64,000 nt of DNA, taken from positions 308,286 through 372,285 of the forward strand of contig NZ_AOGW02000018.1 in assembly GCF_000332495.1 (NCBI RefSeq). Direction: 5' to 3'. The stretch comes from Leptospira terpstrae serovar Hualin str. LT 11-33 = ATCC 700639 (lineage in GTDB: Bacteria; Spirochaetota; Leptospiria; Leptospirales; Leptospiraceae). Below the pieces are notes generated by a model, which worked only from the letters and a program-made list of their open reading frames with translations, searched no databases and had not been told where the DNA came from. Position numbers and translations under genes: made by a program. Position 1 is the first letter of the stretch; each line of letters starts with the position of its first letter. This document shows positions 10,964-19,824 of the stretch, in pieces.

Positions 10964-11722
10964 TTATGGATGGATATGGGAATTTCTTCTTTTGGACCGA
11001 AACTGGAAAGTGTGAGAAGACCTCCATTGGTTCCATTTAATCGAAATTAGGTCCCATATAAAATAAAAGATCACTCCAGAGTCAAGTTTCGATTGTCCCC
11101 AAGTTCTAAGGCCAAAAGTATAACCAACTTCTGCTATTTTTTCTGTGCGAACCGAACCTAAAATTTCAAAAAGGATTTTATATCCTCTTGGGTGGAGTTT
11201 ACCTTTTGTTTCTAGATAGACTGACTTACGAATTCCGAAAAATCCACTCATCGGATCAGATATAGGTACGGGGAACAACCACTCAGAAATTTTAGTAGCA
11301 AACTGACTTGCTAATTTTCGAAAGATGGGAAAGTTTCCGTAACCTCCATCTGAACTTCTTCGCGTAGCTACAACGATATCGTTATCTTTTAGTAGGCGAA
11401 TGACTTCAGGGATTTTTGTATAGTCATGTTGGAAATCAGCATCCACTACAACCAAATTGTCTCCTTCTGCCTTTCCATACCCGTATGTGACAGCAGAGCT
11501 TAAACCTCTTTCTGTCGTACGCACAAAGGGTTTGATTCTTTTGTCATACTCTGCTAGTACTTTCGCAACTTCAAAAGTGCCATCAGGAGAATTGTCATCT
11601 ACAATGACGATTTCAAAATCTAATGATTCTTTTTCTAAAATTTTAGAAATTGTTTCGGCACAGTTTTTGATATTGCCGGCTTCGTTGTATGTTGGGAGTA
11701 TAATACTTGTTTTATTTTGCAT
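10964..11722 (-). CDS. Family 2 glycosyltransferase, dolichol/polyprenyl-phosphate sugar synthase-like
   Basis: 252 aa. The GT-A fold is clear: TSIILPTYNEAGNI, the nucleotide-sugar motif IVDDNSPDGT and the catalytic VVDADFQHD, followed by SDPMSGFFGIRK. These motifs match dolichol-phosphate mannose synthase-like enzymes that load a sugar onto a lipid carrier. No N-terminal signal; a hydrophobic C-terminal stretch may touch the membrane. It lies 26 bp downstream of the Cys-rich gene and behind the ArnT-like gene, fitting a donor-lipid/sugar-transfer pair. A palindrome with core TGACTGGTCA overlaps the start codon. Confidence 0.85.
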   Translation of the reverse strand: MQNKTSIILPTYNEAGNIKNCAETISKILEKESLDFEIVIVDDNSPDGTFEVAKVLAEYDKRIKPFVRTTERGLSSAVTYGYGKAEGDNLVVVDADFQHDYTKIPEVIRLLKDNDIVVATRRSSDGGYGNFPIFRKLASQFATKISEWLFPVPISDPMSGFFGIRKSVYLETKGKLHPRGYKILFEILGSVRTEKIAEVGYTFGLRTWGQSKLDSGVIFYFIWDLISIKWNQWRSSHTFQFRSKRRNSHIHP

Positions 11723-11731
11723 GACTGGTCA
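11722..11731. promoter_or_regulatory. Palindromic element at the GT2 start
   Basis: TGAC-TG-GTCA, overlapping the first base of the GT2 coding sequence on the minus strand. The same ten bases recur in the promoter region of the ArnT-like gene at 13702-13711, so they may be one regulator's half-site pair. No regulator gene is adjacent. Confidence 0.35.
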
Positions 11732-11748
11732 TTTAACTTTTTTTGTTT

Positions 11749-12063
11749 TTAAAAAAGCCCCTTTGTTTGATTTTTTATACATAACTCACCGCTTTTACAG
11801 GAGTCTGCGATTGCTTTGGAACATTCGGAAAACAATTGGTACTGTTTAGTACAAAGAATTTCGCAGGCAAATTGATAAACCTTGGGATCTTGTAACTTCT
11901 TCTGGTCTTCATTTAGGCAAAGACTGGCTTTTTCACAAAGGAGTTTGCAACCCGATGATTGGTCTAGTTTGGCTTTTTGTCCAAACTTCGGTGCATTGTC
12001 TTTAGAGAAGTCCCAAAATGATACAAGAACCAAAAGGAAAATTAAGAATCCGTATTTTTTCAT
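11749..12063 (-). CDS. Small cysteine-rich secreted protein
   Basis: 104 aa. The ATG at 12063 overlaps the TGA of the upstream ArnT-like gene (ATGA), so translation is probably coupled. A longer reading frame begins inside the ArnT-like gene but would place the signal peptide internally. The N-terminus (KKYGFLIFLLVLVSFW) is a signal peptide. The mature part has eight cysteines, several as CxxxC pairs, suggesting disulfide-bonded helical hairpins in the periplasm. Function unknown; position in the operon suggests an envelope role. Confidence 0.75.
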   Translation of the reverse strand: MKKYGFLIFLLVLVSFWDFSKDNAPKFGQKAKLDQSSGCKLLCEKASLCLNEDQKKLQDPKVYQFACEILCTKQYQLFSECSKAIADSCKSGELCIKNQTKGLF

Positions 12064-13670
12064 AGGTTTTCTCCCCGTTTCCAAACAGTGATTTCTGATT
12101 GGAAAGAACGTTTGTCCATCTTCAGAAGGGCTCGTAAAATTTGATTGGAATCTAAATTCAGATGTTGTTTCCACTGAAACCAAGAGGCCACTTTCTTCCA
12201 GTCCTCTGTGAGTGTAGTGTCTCGAAAAACGATGAGAGTATCGGCAGTAGGACAGGTTTCTTTGTAAGTGAGAGGGAGAGCAAAGTAAACTTTAGTATCT
12301 TTGATTCTGTTTTGAATGTCCATTGCTGTCCAAGGATTCTCTGCAATCACACAAATTTCTTTAGTTTGTATTCCTGTTAGTTGTTTGGCGGTATCGGGGT
12401 CAGCCATTGGGCGTAGGAGTAAAAACATGGTAATTGGAATGAGTAGGAGTTGGGGGAAAAAGATTCCATAAAAACGAAACTTTTCATTTTGTAAGGAAAG
12501 TATAGCACCTACAGTGATGATGATTCCTAGAAGTGAAAATGCAAAGAGAGCAGGAAGCCTCAAAATAATTGCTACCAATACAAATAAAAAGTAAAATAGG
12601 GGAATGGAATATTGATTGTATTTGGAAAGAATCAATGTCTTCCAAGTTTCTTTTTTTAAGGCCGGTAATAAAAATAGAAAAGCGATAAAGGGCGTTACAT
12701 AGTAAGGGTCTTTTCTATTTGGCATTAAGTGAAAGATGGTAACAAATAATAAAAATACCAAAACCACCGTAGCCAAAATTTTGTTTTTTTGGTTCGAAGT
12801 TTTTCTTATGGTGATCATCCATGTAATATGGATTAAAGGAATTGTAAATGGAATTGTGTAAAGGAACCAACCTCCCCAAATTCTAAGTCCAGACTGGTTG
12901 GCTGCGTAAAATTTCCCCATATTTTCAGTGATAAAAAAGAAACGTAACAATTCTTTTCCTGAACTTGTAAATAGATACAAATAAGAAACCCAAAGGATTG
13001 GAATTATGAAAGAAAGTGTAAATAGTAGAAGTGTAACTCTTTCTTCTCGAAGAGGACGGTAGGAAATTTGAAAATGTCCTCTTCTCACTCGAATCATTTT
13101 AATGTATAAATAACTGAGCAAAAATAATAGAATATAAATATGAAGGATTGGACCTTTGAGGAGGTATCCGAATCCAACGAAGAAACTACCCCATGCAATA
13201 TATGTTTGTTTTTTTGATTTCTTAGATTGGTAGAATAAAAAAACATAAAGCAGTGTAAAAAACACCATTGCCCCTTCCATCATCAGTAGGCCAAAAAACT
13301 TAAGAGAAAGAAAAGAGAAAGCAAAAGCTAGTGTTGCGAGTTTAGTTTCCTTTAGTGAATGACTTATTGAATTGTAAAGTTTATAGAACAAAGTCAAAGT
13401 TCCGAGGCCAAATAAAAAAGAAACCAATCGTTCAGAAAAATAACTCACACCAAAAATTTTATCGAAGAACATTCCCATCCAAAAAAGAAGAGGTGGTTTG
13501 TAAGGATTGGGAAGACCTGATAAAACAGGAAGGGTATAACTACCAGCATCCAAACTTTCCCGAATGGAACGAATGTGCATAATTTCGTCCCCTTGCGGGA
13601 AGGCCACATCGGGAACACCGAGGGTCATAGCGAAAATTGCAGATAGAATAAAAAGAACAGCAAAAAACAT
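12060..13670 (-). CDS. ArnT/PMT-like membrane glycosyltransferase (GT39/GT83 superfamily)
   Basis: 536 aa with about a dozen hydrophobic helices. After the first helix comes FPQGDEIMHIRSIRES, which contains the acidic residue of the first periplasmic loop used by lipid-phosphate-sugar-dependent GT-C enzymes, then YKPPLLFWMG, also typical. The family transfers a sugar from a polyprenyl-phosphate carrier to lipid A, protein or glycan on the periplasmic side. It heads an operon with the Cys-rich gene and the GT2 carrier-loading enzyme. Acceptor unknown. Confidence 0.85.
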   Translation of the reverse strand: MFFAVLFILSAIFAMTLGVPDVAFPQGDEIMHIRSIRESLDAGSYTLPVLSGLPNPYKPPLLFWMGMFFDKIFGVSYFSERLVSFLFGLGTLTLFYKLYNSISHSLKETKLATLAFAFSFLSLKFFGLLMMEGAMVFFTLLYVFLFYQSKKSKKQTYIAWGSFFVGFGYLLKGPILHIYILLFLLSYLYIKMIRVRRGHFQISYRPLREERVTLLLFTLSFIIPILWVSYLYLFTSSGKELLRFFFITENMGKFYAANQSGLRIWGGWFLYTIPFTIPLIHITWMITIRKTSNQKNKILATVVLVFLLFVTIFHLMPNRKDPYYVTPFIAFLFLLPALKKETWKTLILSKYNQYSIPLFYFLFVLVAIILRLPALFAFSLLGIIITVGAILSLQNEKFRFYGIFFPQLLLIPITMFLLLRPMADPDTAKQLTGIQTKEICVIAENPWTAMDIQNRIKDTKVYFALPLTYKETCPTADTLIVFRDTTLTEDWKKVASWFQWKQHLNLDSNQILRALLKMDKRSFQSEITVWKRGENL

Positions 13671-13699
13671 GGTGACCCCTTTTATCCATAAACGAAGAT

Positions 13700-13713
13700 A
13701 CTGACTGGTCAGT
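13700..13713. promoter_or_regulatory. Candidate operator upstream of the ArnT-like operon
   Basis: ACTGAC-TG-GTCAGT, perfect 6-bp arms, about 30 bp upstream of the ArnT-like start codon and so within the likely promoter. Its style resembles TetR-family operators. Shares the core TGACTGGTCA with 11722-11731. Confidence 0.45.
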
Positions 13714-13776
13714 CAACGTGTTTAAATTGAAAATAGTGAATGGAATTTTTTTTAAGAAAATTTGGAAAAATTAAGA

Positions 13777-13902
13777 ATGGCGAAAAAAAGAAAACCTGTC
13801 TGCTTGATTAGACCGGCCCTTGGGATGGAAAGTGTCCTTGTTTTTGCAAGGAAATTGGGAGAAGAAGGAGAAAAACAACTGATTATCGAGCAAAATACTT
13901 GA
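13777..13902 (+). CDS. Possible 41-aa small protein
   Basis: A 41-codon ORF, highly charged (starts MAKKRKPVC), 13 bp ahead of the DinB-like gene on the same strand. The upstream ribosome site is weak and nothing is recognised. It could be a leader ORF or chance. Confidence 0.25.
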   Translation: MAKKRKPVCLIRPALGMESVLVFARKLGEEGEKQLIIEQNT

Positions 13903-13915
13903 ATTTTGTATAAAA

Positions 13916-14452
13916 ATGGCAAGAAATCTTGAGTCTAAGCTCTATTGTATGAACCCTTTATTTGCCGAGAACTCCCAGATTTTGGAGCAAGGGATTCAAC
14001 TTTTGGAATCTATTTCGAACGAAAGTTATTCACAAAAAAGACAAAACATGGATGCTTCCATTGGGGAACATGTTCGGCATATTTTAGAGCATTATGAATT
14101 GTTTTGGGAAGGCATAATGGTGGGTCATATTGATTATGACAATAGGAAACGTAATCCAGAACTGGAATCCAATCGTTTGTTTGCAGTTCAATCGATGATC
14201 GGTTATGTATCCAAGTTTCAAAATCAAACTTTAACTTTAGAACCACTCACTATATCTCAAAATTATAATCCAAACCAACCAATACCGAAGGTGATTAGTA
14301 ACATGACCCGTGAGTTAATGTTTTTAATTTCCCATACAGTTCATCATTATGCTATCATTTCCATATTAGTAAAGTTAGATGGGGGTTTTGTGCCTGAAGG
14401 GTTTGGATTTTCACCAGCCACTTTGTTTGCAAACGTAATCGAAAGACCATAA
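13916..14452 (+). CDS. DinB/YfiT-like protein
   Basis: 178 aa. It has the DinB four-helix-bundle pattern: a first metal-ligand histidine in IGEHVRHILEHYELFW and a later HTVHHYAI segment with the second and third histidines. The family includes divalent-metal proteins and thiol transferases (bacillithiol or mycothiol type), but many members have unknown substrate. No signal peptide. An ATG at 13949 would shorten the protein by 11 residues and may be the true start, since the conserved part begins there. Confidence 0.7.
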   Translation: MARNLESKLYCMNPLFAENSQILEQGIQLLESISNESYSQKRQNMDASIGEHVRHILEHYELFWEGIMVGHIDYDNRKRNPELESNRLFAVQSMIGYVSKFQNQTLTLEPLTISQNYNPNQPIPKVISNMTRELMFLISHTVHHYAIISILVKLDGGFVPEGFGFSPATLFANVIERP

Positions 14453-14607
14453 GGCCTGAGTAATCTCTAATTCTTTGATTCTCTTTTTGGTCTAGATCGT
14501 GTCGAATACATTGTTCGATTTGTCATTAGATTGGATGGATTTGACCTTTTTTACACTTTCCAAAACTTAACGGAATACTTAACTCTTGGCGTACCTCCTA
14601 GGAGAAA

Positions 14608-14638
14608 GAACCCTTCATTCAAAAGACTTTGGGTTCTG
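14608..14638 (+). promoter_or_regulatory. Hairpin in the sulfatase leader
   Basis: AGAACCC pairs perfectly with GGGTTCT across a 17-nt loop, ending 2 nt before the sulfatase ATG. It could limit ribosome access. Just upstream is the 10-bp palindrome CTCCTAGGAG. Both are seen directly; any regulatory role is inference. Confidence 0.35.
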
Positions 14639-14640
14639 TG

Positions 14641-16302
14641 ATGAAACTTTTAAAAATTCTATTATCTTCTTTTTTGGTTCTTTTGATTCTTTTCGGTATT
14701 CTTTATTATAACCGTTTGCTTCTACTTCGTTATTCTTTGGGTTGGATTACAGACATTCGTTATCCAAGAGAACCAAACCATCCCGTGCCTTGGCAAGTTG
14801 GCCCGAACCTTCCTCAAAAGAACCTAAAAGTTCGTCCTCCGAATATCATTGTGATTATGGCAGATGATTTAGGTTTTAACGATGTTACAACATATGGCGG
14901 TGGTTATGCGGACTTAGGTGTTCCCACTCCAAATATTGATTCTATAGCAAAAGAAGGAGTCCGATTCGATTCTGGATATTCAGGTAGTGCGGTCTGTACA
15001 GTCTCACGTGCTGCTCTTTTAACTGGTCGGTATCCTTCTCGGTTTGGGGTGGAGTTTACACCGACTCCAGGAGCTTTAGCTCGAGTGGGAGCTGATTTGT
15101 ATGCTGACCCTAACCGATTGTATCCAGTCATCATTGACAAAGAAAAGGCTGAAAAATCTAAAAGTTTTAACGAATTGGGAATGCCCACTTCAGAAATCAC
15201 TATTGCTGAAGTACTTAAGGCCAGAGGTTACCATTCAGTTCATATTGGGAAATGGCATTTGGGAAGTACTGAAAGTATGCGTCCCAACAAACAAGGATTT
15301 GATGAAACTTTGTTTATGGAAAGTGGACTTTACCTTCCTGTTGAGGATCCGAATGTCTATAATTCAAAACAGGATTTTGATCCGATTGATCAGTTTTTAT
15401 GGCCCAATATGCGGTTTGGTGTAAGTTATAACGGTGGGAAGTGGTTTGAGCCAAGTAAATATCTTACAGATTACTTTACCGAGGAAGCAGTTAAGGTAAT
15501 TGAAACCAATAAACACCGCCCATTCTTTTTGTTTTTAGCTCATTGGGCAGTCCATACACCATTACAAGCAAGTAAGGAAGATTACGATGTTTTGCATCAT
15601 ATCAAAGACCACAGGAAACGTGTGTATTTGAGTATGATTCGTTCTTTGGATCGAAGTGTAGGAAAAATTTTGGCCTCCTTAAAAAAAGAAGGTCTCGATG
15701 AAAATACAATCCTGATTTTTACCAGTGATAATGGGGCTCCCAATTATATTGGCCTTCCTGATGTAAACCTTCCTTACAGAGGATGGAAACTCACTTTCTT
15801 TCAAGGAGGGATTCGCGTTCCCTATGTAGCAAAGTGGCCTGGTCATATCAAACCTGGTACCAAATACAAAAATGCAATAACTAATATTGATATCCTTCCA
15901 ACGGTAGCAAGTGCTGCTGGTGCTAGTTTACCTGAGGATAGGCCTATAGATGGGGACAATCTTTTACCTTATCTTAAAGGACAAAAGATTCAAAAACCGA
16001 GGCCACTCATTTGGAGCGACGGATACTATCAGACCGTCCAGTCGGATGGATGGAAATTGATCCAAACAGAACGACCTAAAAAGAAATGGTTGTTCCATTT
16101 AGATACAGATCCTTTAGAAAAGAATAACGTAGTTTCCCTTTCTCCTGATACTTTAGAAAAACTTGAAAAAATATTAGTAAATTATAATAAACAAATGCCA
16201 AAACCCCTTTGGCCATCGTTTATTGAATTTCCTGTCTCTATCGATAAAACCTTAGATCAAAAACAAGAACCTGAAGATGAATATAGCTATTGGGTAAATT
16301 AG
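14641..16302 (+). CDS. Type I (formylglycine) sulfatase, membrane anchored
   Basis: 553 aa from the ATG at 14641; an upstream TTG would add four residues. One N-terminal membrane anchor is followed by the alkaline-phosphatase-fold sulfatase domain: metal-binding NIIVIMADDLGFND, the active-site segment CTVSRAALLTGR (Cys119), HIGKWHLG, and FTSDNGAP. These residues match arylsulfatases that hydrolyse sulfate esters with a formylglycine made from the cysteine. The usual CxPxR core is CTVSR here, with Val in place of Pro. The gene for the modifying enzyme follows immediately, so the two form a functional pair. The domain should face the periplasm. Confidence 0.9.
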   Translation: MKLLKILLSSFLVLLILFGILYYNRLLLLRYSLGWITDIRYPREPNHPVPWQVGPNLPQKNLKVRPPNIIVIMADDLGFNDVTTYGGGYADLGVPTPNIDSIAKEGVRFDSGYSGSAVCTVSRAALLTGRYPSRFGVEFTPTPGALARVGADLYADPNRLYPVIIDKEKAEKSKSFNELGMPTSEITIAEVLKARGYHSVHIGKWHLGSTESMRPNKQGFDETLFMESGLYLPVEDPNVYNSKQDFDPIDQFLWPNMRFGVSYNGGKWFEPSKYLTDYFTEEAVKVIETNKHRPFFLFLAHWAVHTPLQASKEDYDVLHHIKDHRKRVYLSMIRSLDRSVGKILASLKKEGLDENTILIFTSDNGAPNYIGLPDVNLPYRGWKLTFFQGGIRVPYVAKWPGHIKPGTKYKNAITNIDILPTVASAAGASLPEDRPIDGDNLLPYLKGQKIQKPRPLIWSDGYYQTVQSDGWKLIQTERPKKKWLFHLDTDPLEKNNVVSLSPDTLEKLEKILVNYNKQMPKPLWPSFIEFPVSIDKTLDQKQEPEDEYSYWVN

Positions 16303-16303
16303 T

Positions 16304-17299
16304 TTGTTTTCCTGGTTTTCGAAACTGACAATCGTCCTAATTGGATTTAGTCTTTTTCAATGTTCTATTGTGTTGAAGTATTTCGAATCAAAGAAAACTT
16401 TTTGTCAGTATCCAGAATCAAATCGAAACACAGTTCATTCGGGAATGGTTTGGATTCCCTCTGGTTCATTTCAAAAGGGAGATAATGTTTATCCTGAGGA
16501 ATCTCCTGTATATAGAACTTCTGTAACTGGTTTTTGGATGGATGAAACAGAAACTACAAACGATGAATTTGCGAGGTTTGTTTTTGAGACAGGTTACATC
16601 ACAGAAGCAGAAAGGCATTGGATACCCGGTGGATCTAGAGAATCGAATCAAGAAATCAATGAACCAGGTGCCATCGTATTTCAAAATTCAACAAACAATG
16701 TACAAAGGAATTTTCCCTTTGAATGGTGGAGGTATGTCCCTGGAGCCAATTGGCGTCATCCAGAAGGGAATGGATCCCATATAGTAGGTAAGGGTGCTTT
16801 TCCTGTAGTGGCTGTAACATACCAAGATGCTTTGGTGTATGCCAAATGGAAAGGTCATTCATTGCCCACAGAAACGGAATGGGAGTGGGCGGCGAGTGGT
16901 GGGAAGGAAGGGGCATCTCCGAGTGATTTGGTCCATAAAGATGCAAATACATGGCAAGGTGCGTTCCCATTTGTAGATGAAGGACAAGATGGATTTATTG
17001 GAATTTCACCTGTAGGATGTTATGCAAAAAATGGGTTCGGTCTTTATGATATGATCGGAAATGTTTGGGAGTATACCTCAGATTCTTGGAAGTTTACCGA
17101 TCCGACAGAAAAATCAAAATACCATACAATCAAAGGTGGTTCCTACTTATGTTCACCTAACTATTGCAAACGCTATCGAGCCGCTGCAAGACAACCACAA
17201 GAAGACCACCTAGCCTCAAGTCATATTGGTTTTAGAACCATATTACGAACAAACTTTGATGAAATAAAAAACATTACTAAGGAAAATAATGAAAATTAA
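16304..17299 (+). CDS. Formylglycine-generating enzyme (sulfatase maturase), lipoprotein
   Basis: 331 aa. The start is TTG at 16304, directly after the sulfatase stop; it is needed to give a complete lipoprotein signal (LFQC lipobox). The FGE-sulfatase fold is evident: MVWIPSGSFQKGD, WMDETETTNDEFARF, PVVAVTYQDALVYAKW, LPTETEWEWAASGG and GNVWEYTSD. The GGSYLCSPNYCKRYR segment carries Cys283 and Cys288 in the same spacing as the two catalytic cysteines of characterised aerobic FGEs, so this is a true FGE rather than a general SUMF1-domain protein. It should convert the sulfatase cysteine to formylglycine. Its lipoprotein signal implies action outside the cytoplasmic membrane. Confidence 0.88.
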   Translation: MFSWFSKLTIVLIGFSLFQCSIVLKYFESKKTFCQYPESNRNTVHSGMVWIPSGSFQKGDNVYPEESPVYRTSVTGFWMDETETTNDEFARFVFETGYITEAERHWIPGGSRESNQEINEPGAIVFQNSTNNVQRNFPFEWWRYVPGANWRHPEGNGSHIVGKGAFPVVAVTYQDALVYAKWKGHSLPTETEWEWAASGGKEGASPSDLVHKDANTWQGAFPFVDEGQDGFIGISPVGCYAKNGFGLYDMIGNVWEYTSDSWKFTDPTEKSKYHTIKGGSYLCSPNYCKRYRAAARQPQEDHLASSHIGFRTILRTNFDEIKNITKENNEN

Positions 17300-18335
17300 A
17301 CAAAACCAATCCATTTTACTCGGTCTCCATTTGACTTTGTTTCTTATGTTCTCTTGTTCTTGGGATCAGTTCGTATTGAATCGAGTTACCGAAAATACAA
17401 ATGTAAAATCAAAAGCGGCAAAAGAACTTTTAGACAAAGATAAAATCACGATAGTGCTTACTGGCACTGGTTCTCCACTTCCTTCAGAAAGCATTCAGAA
17501 TTCCACTGCAGTCTTTGTGAATGGTCAGTTTTTAGTTTTTGATTGTGGTGATGGTGTTGCCATGGCGATGGAGAAACTCCACTTACCAGTAACAGAAATC
17601 AATGCAGTTTTTGTTACTCATTTTCATTCAGATCATTTTGCCGATTTAGGTGAGGTGATTGATCGCAGTTGGTTACTCGGAAGAAAAAAAAATCTGAATG
17701 TGTATGGACCGAAAGGGATTACAGAGCTTGTGAATGGATTTCTAAAGAGTTACAATTTGGAATATTATTACCGAACCAAACACCATGGAGAAGAGATTAT
17801 GCCTTCTCAGTGGAGTGGAGCTAAGCCAAATGAATTTTATCCCAAATCAGATGGTTCTTCAAAAATTGTTTATGAAAAAGATGGAGTTGTGGTTCATGCT
17901 TTTTTTGTAAACCATGTGCCAGTCGAACCTGCTGTCGGTTATCGAATTGAATATAAAGGTAAGTCGATTGTGATCTCAGGTGATACGGCAGATTCGGAAG
18001 TACTTAAAAAACAATCTTCTGGGGTAGATTTTTTAATCTCAGAGGTTATGAATAAATCAATGATTGCAAACATTGAAAAATCATATGAAACTATTGGTAA
18101 TCCTAAGTTTACAAAAATCATGAAGGATATCCAGTTATATCATATCGATGTGAGTGAATTAGCAAAGTTAGCAGAAGAGGCAAAAGTAAAAACTTTAGTA
18201 TTAACTCATATGATTCCGTTTGTTAAAGGTTATTTCCAAACAAAATCGATTTATAAGGATCCTGTCAGAAAAGAATTTAATGGCGATTTGATTATTGCTG
18301 AAGACGGTAAAAGAATTGAAATTCCATTACCGTAA
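17289..18335 (+). CDS. Metallo-beta-lactamase-fold lipoprotein, AtsA-type arylsulfatase / RNase Z-like
   Basis: 348 aa, overlapping the FGE gene by 11 bp. A lipoprotein signal ends at the FSC region. The metal site HFHSDH is at residues 111-116; further ligands are in VNHVPVEP, SGDTADSE and the late LTHMIPF. The domain order is that of the RNase Z-like subgroup, which includes AtsA-type metal-dependent arylsulfatases. Position after a sulfatase and its maturase supports an esterase or sulfatase role outside the cytoplasm over RNA processing. Exact substrate unknown. Confidence 0.78.
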   Translation: MKIKQNQSILLGLHLTLFLMFSCSWDQFVLNRVTENTNVKSKAAKELLDKDKITIVLTGTGSPLPSESIQNSTAVFVNGQFLVFDCGDGVAMAMEKLHLPVTEINAVFVTHFHSDHFADLGEVIDRSWLLGRKKNLNVYGPKGITELVNGFLKSYNLEYYYRTKHHGEEIMPSQWSGAKPNEFYPKSDGSSKIVYEKDGVVVHAFFVNHVPVEPAVGYRIEYKGKSIVISGDTADSEVLKKQSSGVDFLISEVMNKSMIANIEKSYETIGNPKFTKIMKDIQLYHIDVSELAKLAEEAKVKTLVLTHMIPFVKGYFQTKSIYKDPVRKEFNGDLIIAEDGKRIEIPLP

Positions 18336-18352
18336 TCCTTAATTTTGTTTTT

Positions 18353-18394
18353 GGTCCTAAATTTACTTTAAAACAAATAAGTAAATGTAGGACC
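18353..18394. terminator. Bidirectional terminator hairpin
   Basis: GGTCCTAAATTTACTT (18353-18368) pairs with AAGTAAATGTAGGACC (18379-18394), 15 of 16 positions, with a 10-nt loop. It sits between convergent genes and overlaps the last codons of the outer-membrane protein gene. A T-rich run lies on the left side and a shorter one on the right. Confidence 0.75.
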
Positions 18395-19477
18395 AATTTC
18401 CCAACCACGTAAACTTAACGGGTTGATTTCTGCTTCCGCATACACTCCACCTGCAGTGATTCCAAAATGTTTATTGAAAAATATGGTTACAGATCCTCGA
18501 ACTTCCCAGGCGGCAAGCACTGGATTCCGTCTAACATCAGTTCTAAGGAAAAGGAATTTATAAGGATTGTATTGTAACCTAAGGCCTAGGTTTCCAAATT
18601 CTTTTTGTATGGAATTGTAGAGAGGTAATGCATACGCACTTCCTAAACCTTGGTAAGCCCAAGCATTTCCAATAGCAGTGGGGTCTGAAGGCAAAAGAAG
18701 ATTATCCGATCTTTGTGCGATCCCTACGGTAGAAAACACATTTGCATAAAATCTTGCATCTCTATATTGAAAGTAAGGTTCAATTTCCCAATTTTTAAAA
18801 TAATTGAATTTGAATCCAAGGGCAAAGATGTTAATTCGCATATTGTCATTTACTTGGATTTTGGGAAAAGCGAGATAGTGGTTCGTTACGTTTGTTGTCT
18901 CTAATACATTGTCCCACTGATAGTTTCCTGTGCGAAGAAATTGACGAACAGAAAATACGGTGGAGAACACATCAGTTATTTTTTGTGTATAATCTACTCT
19001 GATATTTCGAACGACATGTTCCGATGACGAATCAAATGAACGTAAAGGCACAGTTCCTTGGTTTGCTGGTGACATCTTTAAATCAATCGCTGTATATCCA
19101 TAAGCAAACAACCATTTGTCGTTAGCTAAGGTAAAGACTGTCCCTTGGTTGGTTCCTGATCCTTCGGATGGAAAATTGGTAGTTCCAGCATTGGTAAGGC
19201 CCGTTTTTTTGGCAATTCCTGGATTGGTGGTGAGCCCAGTATTCGGATCCCTATGAGCAAAGGGAATATTAGGATTGGTTTGGATTTCAGCCCTGCCGGC
19301 CCCTGCATAGAACAGAAACCTCCATCGTTCTTTTTCTGTTTTTTCATCTGCCTGCTGTGAGGTTTCGGCGGTTCCGTCTGTTTTGGGTAAGGTGACTCCT
19401 TCTTTTGGCGTAGTTTGTGCCAAAATGGAATGAATTGCGAATAAAAATAAGGATAGGCCCCATAGAACTTGTTTCAT
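18368..19477 (-). CDS. Outer-membrane beta-barrel protein
   Basis: 369 aa. A signal peptide (cleavage after the AQT region) precedes a low-complexity linker and then alternating amphipathic strands with aromatic girdles. The last residue is Phe in TFTYLF, the usual terminal signal for barrel insertion. Many segments (for example KNWEIEPYFQYRD, FLFLRTDVRRN) read as barrel strands. It may be a porin serving the neighbouring sulfatase locus, but substrate and family are not recognised. Convergent with the MBL-fold gene, sharing a terminator hairpin. Confidence 0.75.
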   Translation of the reverse strand: MKQVLWGLSLFLFAIHSILAQTTPKEGVTLPKTDGTAETSQQADEKTEKERWRFLFYAGAGRAEIQTNPNIPFAHRDPNTGLTTNPGIAKKTGLTNAGTTNFPSEGSGTNQGTVFTLANDKWLFAYGYTAIDLKMSPANQGTVPLRSFDSSSEHVVRNIRVDYTQKITDVFSTVFSVRQFLRTGNYQWDNVLETTNVTNHYLAFPKIQVNDNMRINIFALGFKFNYFKNWEIEPYFQYRDARFYANVFSTVGIAQRSDNLLLPSDPTAIGNAWAYQGLGSAYALPLYNSIQKEFGNLGLRLQYNPYKFLFLRTDVRRNPVLAAWEVRGSVTIFFNKHFGITAGGVYAEAEINPLSLRGWEIGPTFTYLF

Positions 19478-19824
19478 TGAGTCTCTCGGTAAGTGTTTTG
19501 GACACTGTTCGCTAAAGAGAAACTGAGGATAGATCGAAATCTGTTATTACAGAAACGTCTCCAATATATTGTATTTAATGGCCAGTTCCTGGTTTAAGAA
19601 AATGGATTTTTTTGGTTCGAGTTTTGAATTCATGAGATCTATCACCTGATTATTGTTAAATGAATAATCAGAATCTGCCTCAGAAATTTATGGTTCCGAA
19701 CTAACAATCGCTGATGGATTATACAATTCGTACAATCTAGTAGTTTGAATTGAAAACTTCCCATCACTTAATACTAAAACTAGGTTTCATTCTAATTAGT
19801 TCTATTGGTTTCTTAGAATCATAT
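19478..19824. other. Intergenic region between divergent genes
   Basis: About 350 bp between the barrel protein and the alkylsulfatase, holding promoters for both. No structured element seen apart from a short GATTATT...AATAATC inverted repeat near 19648-19669. Confidence 0.4.
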
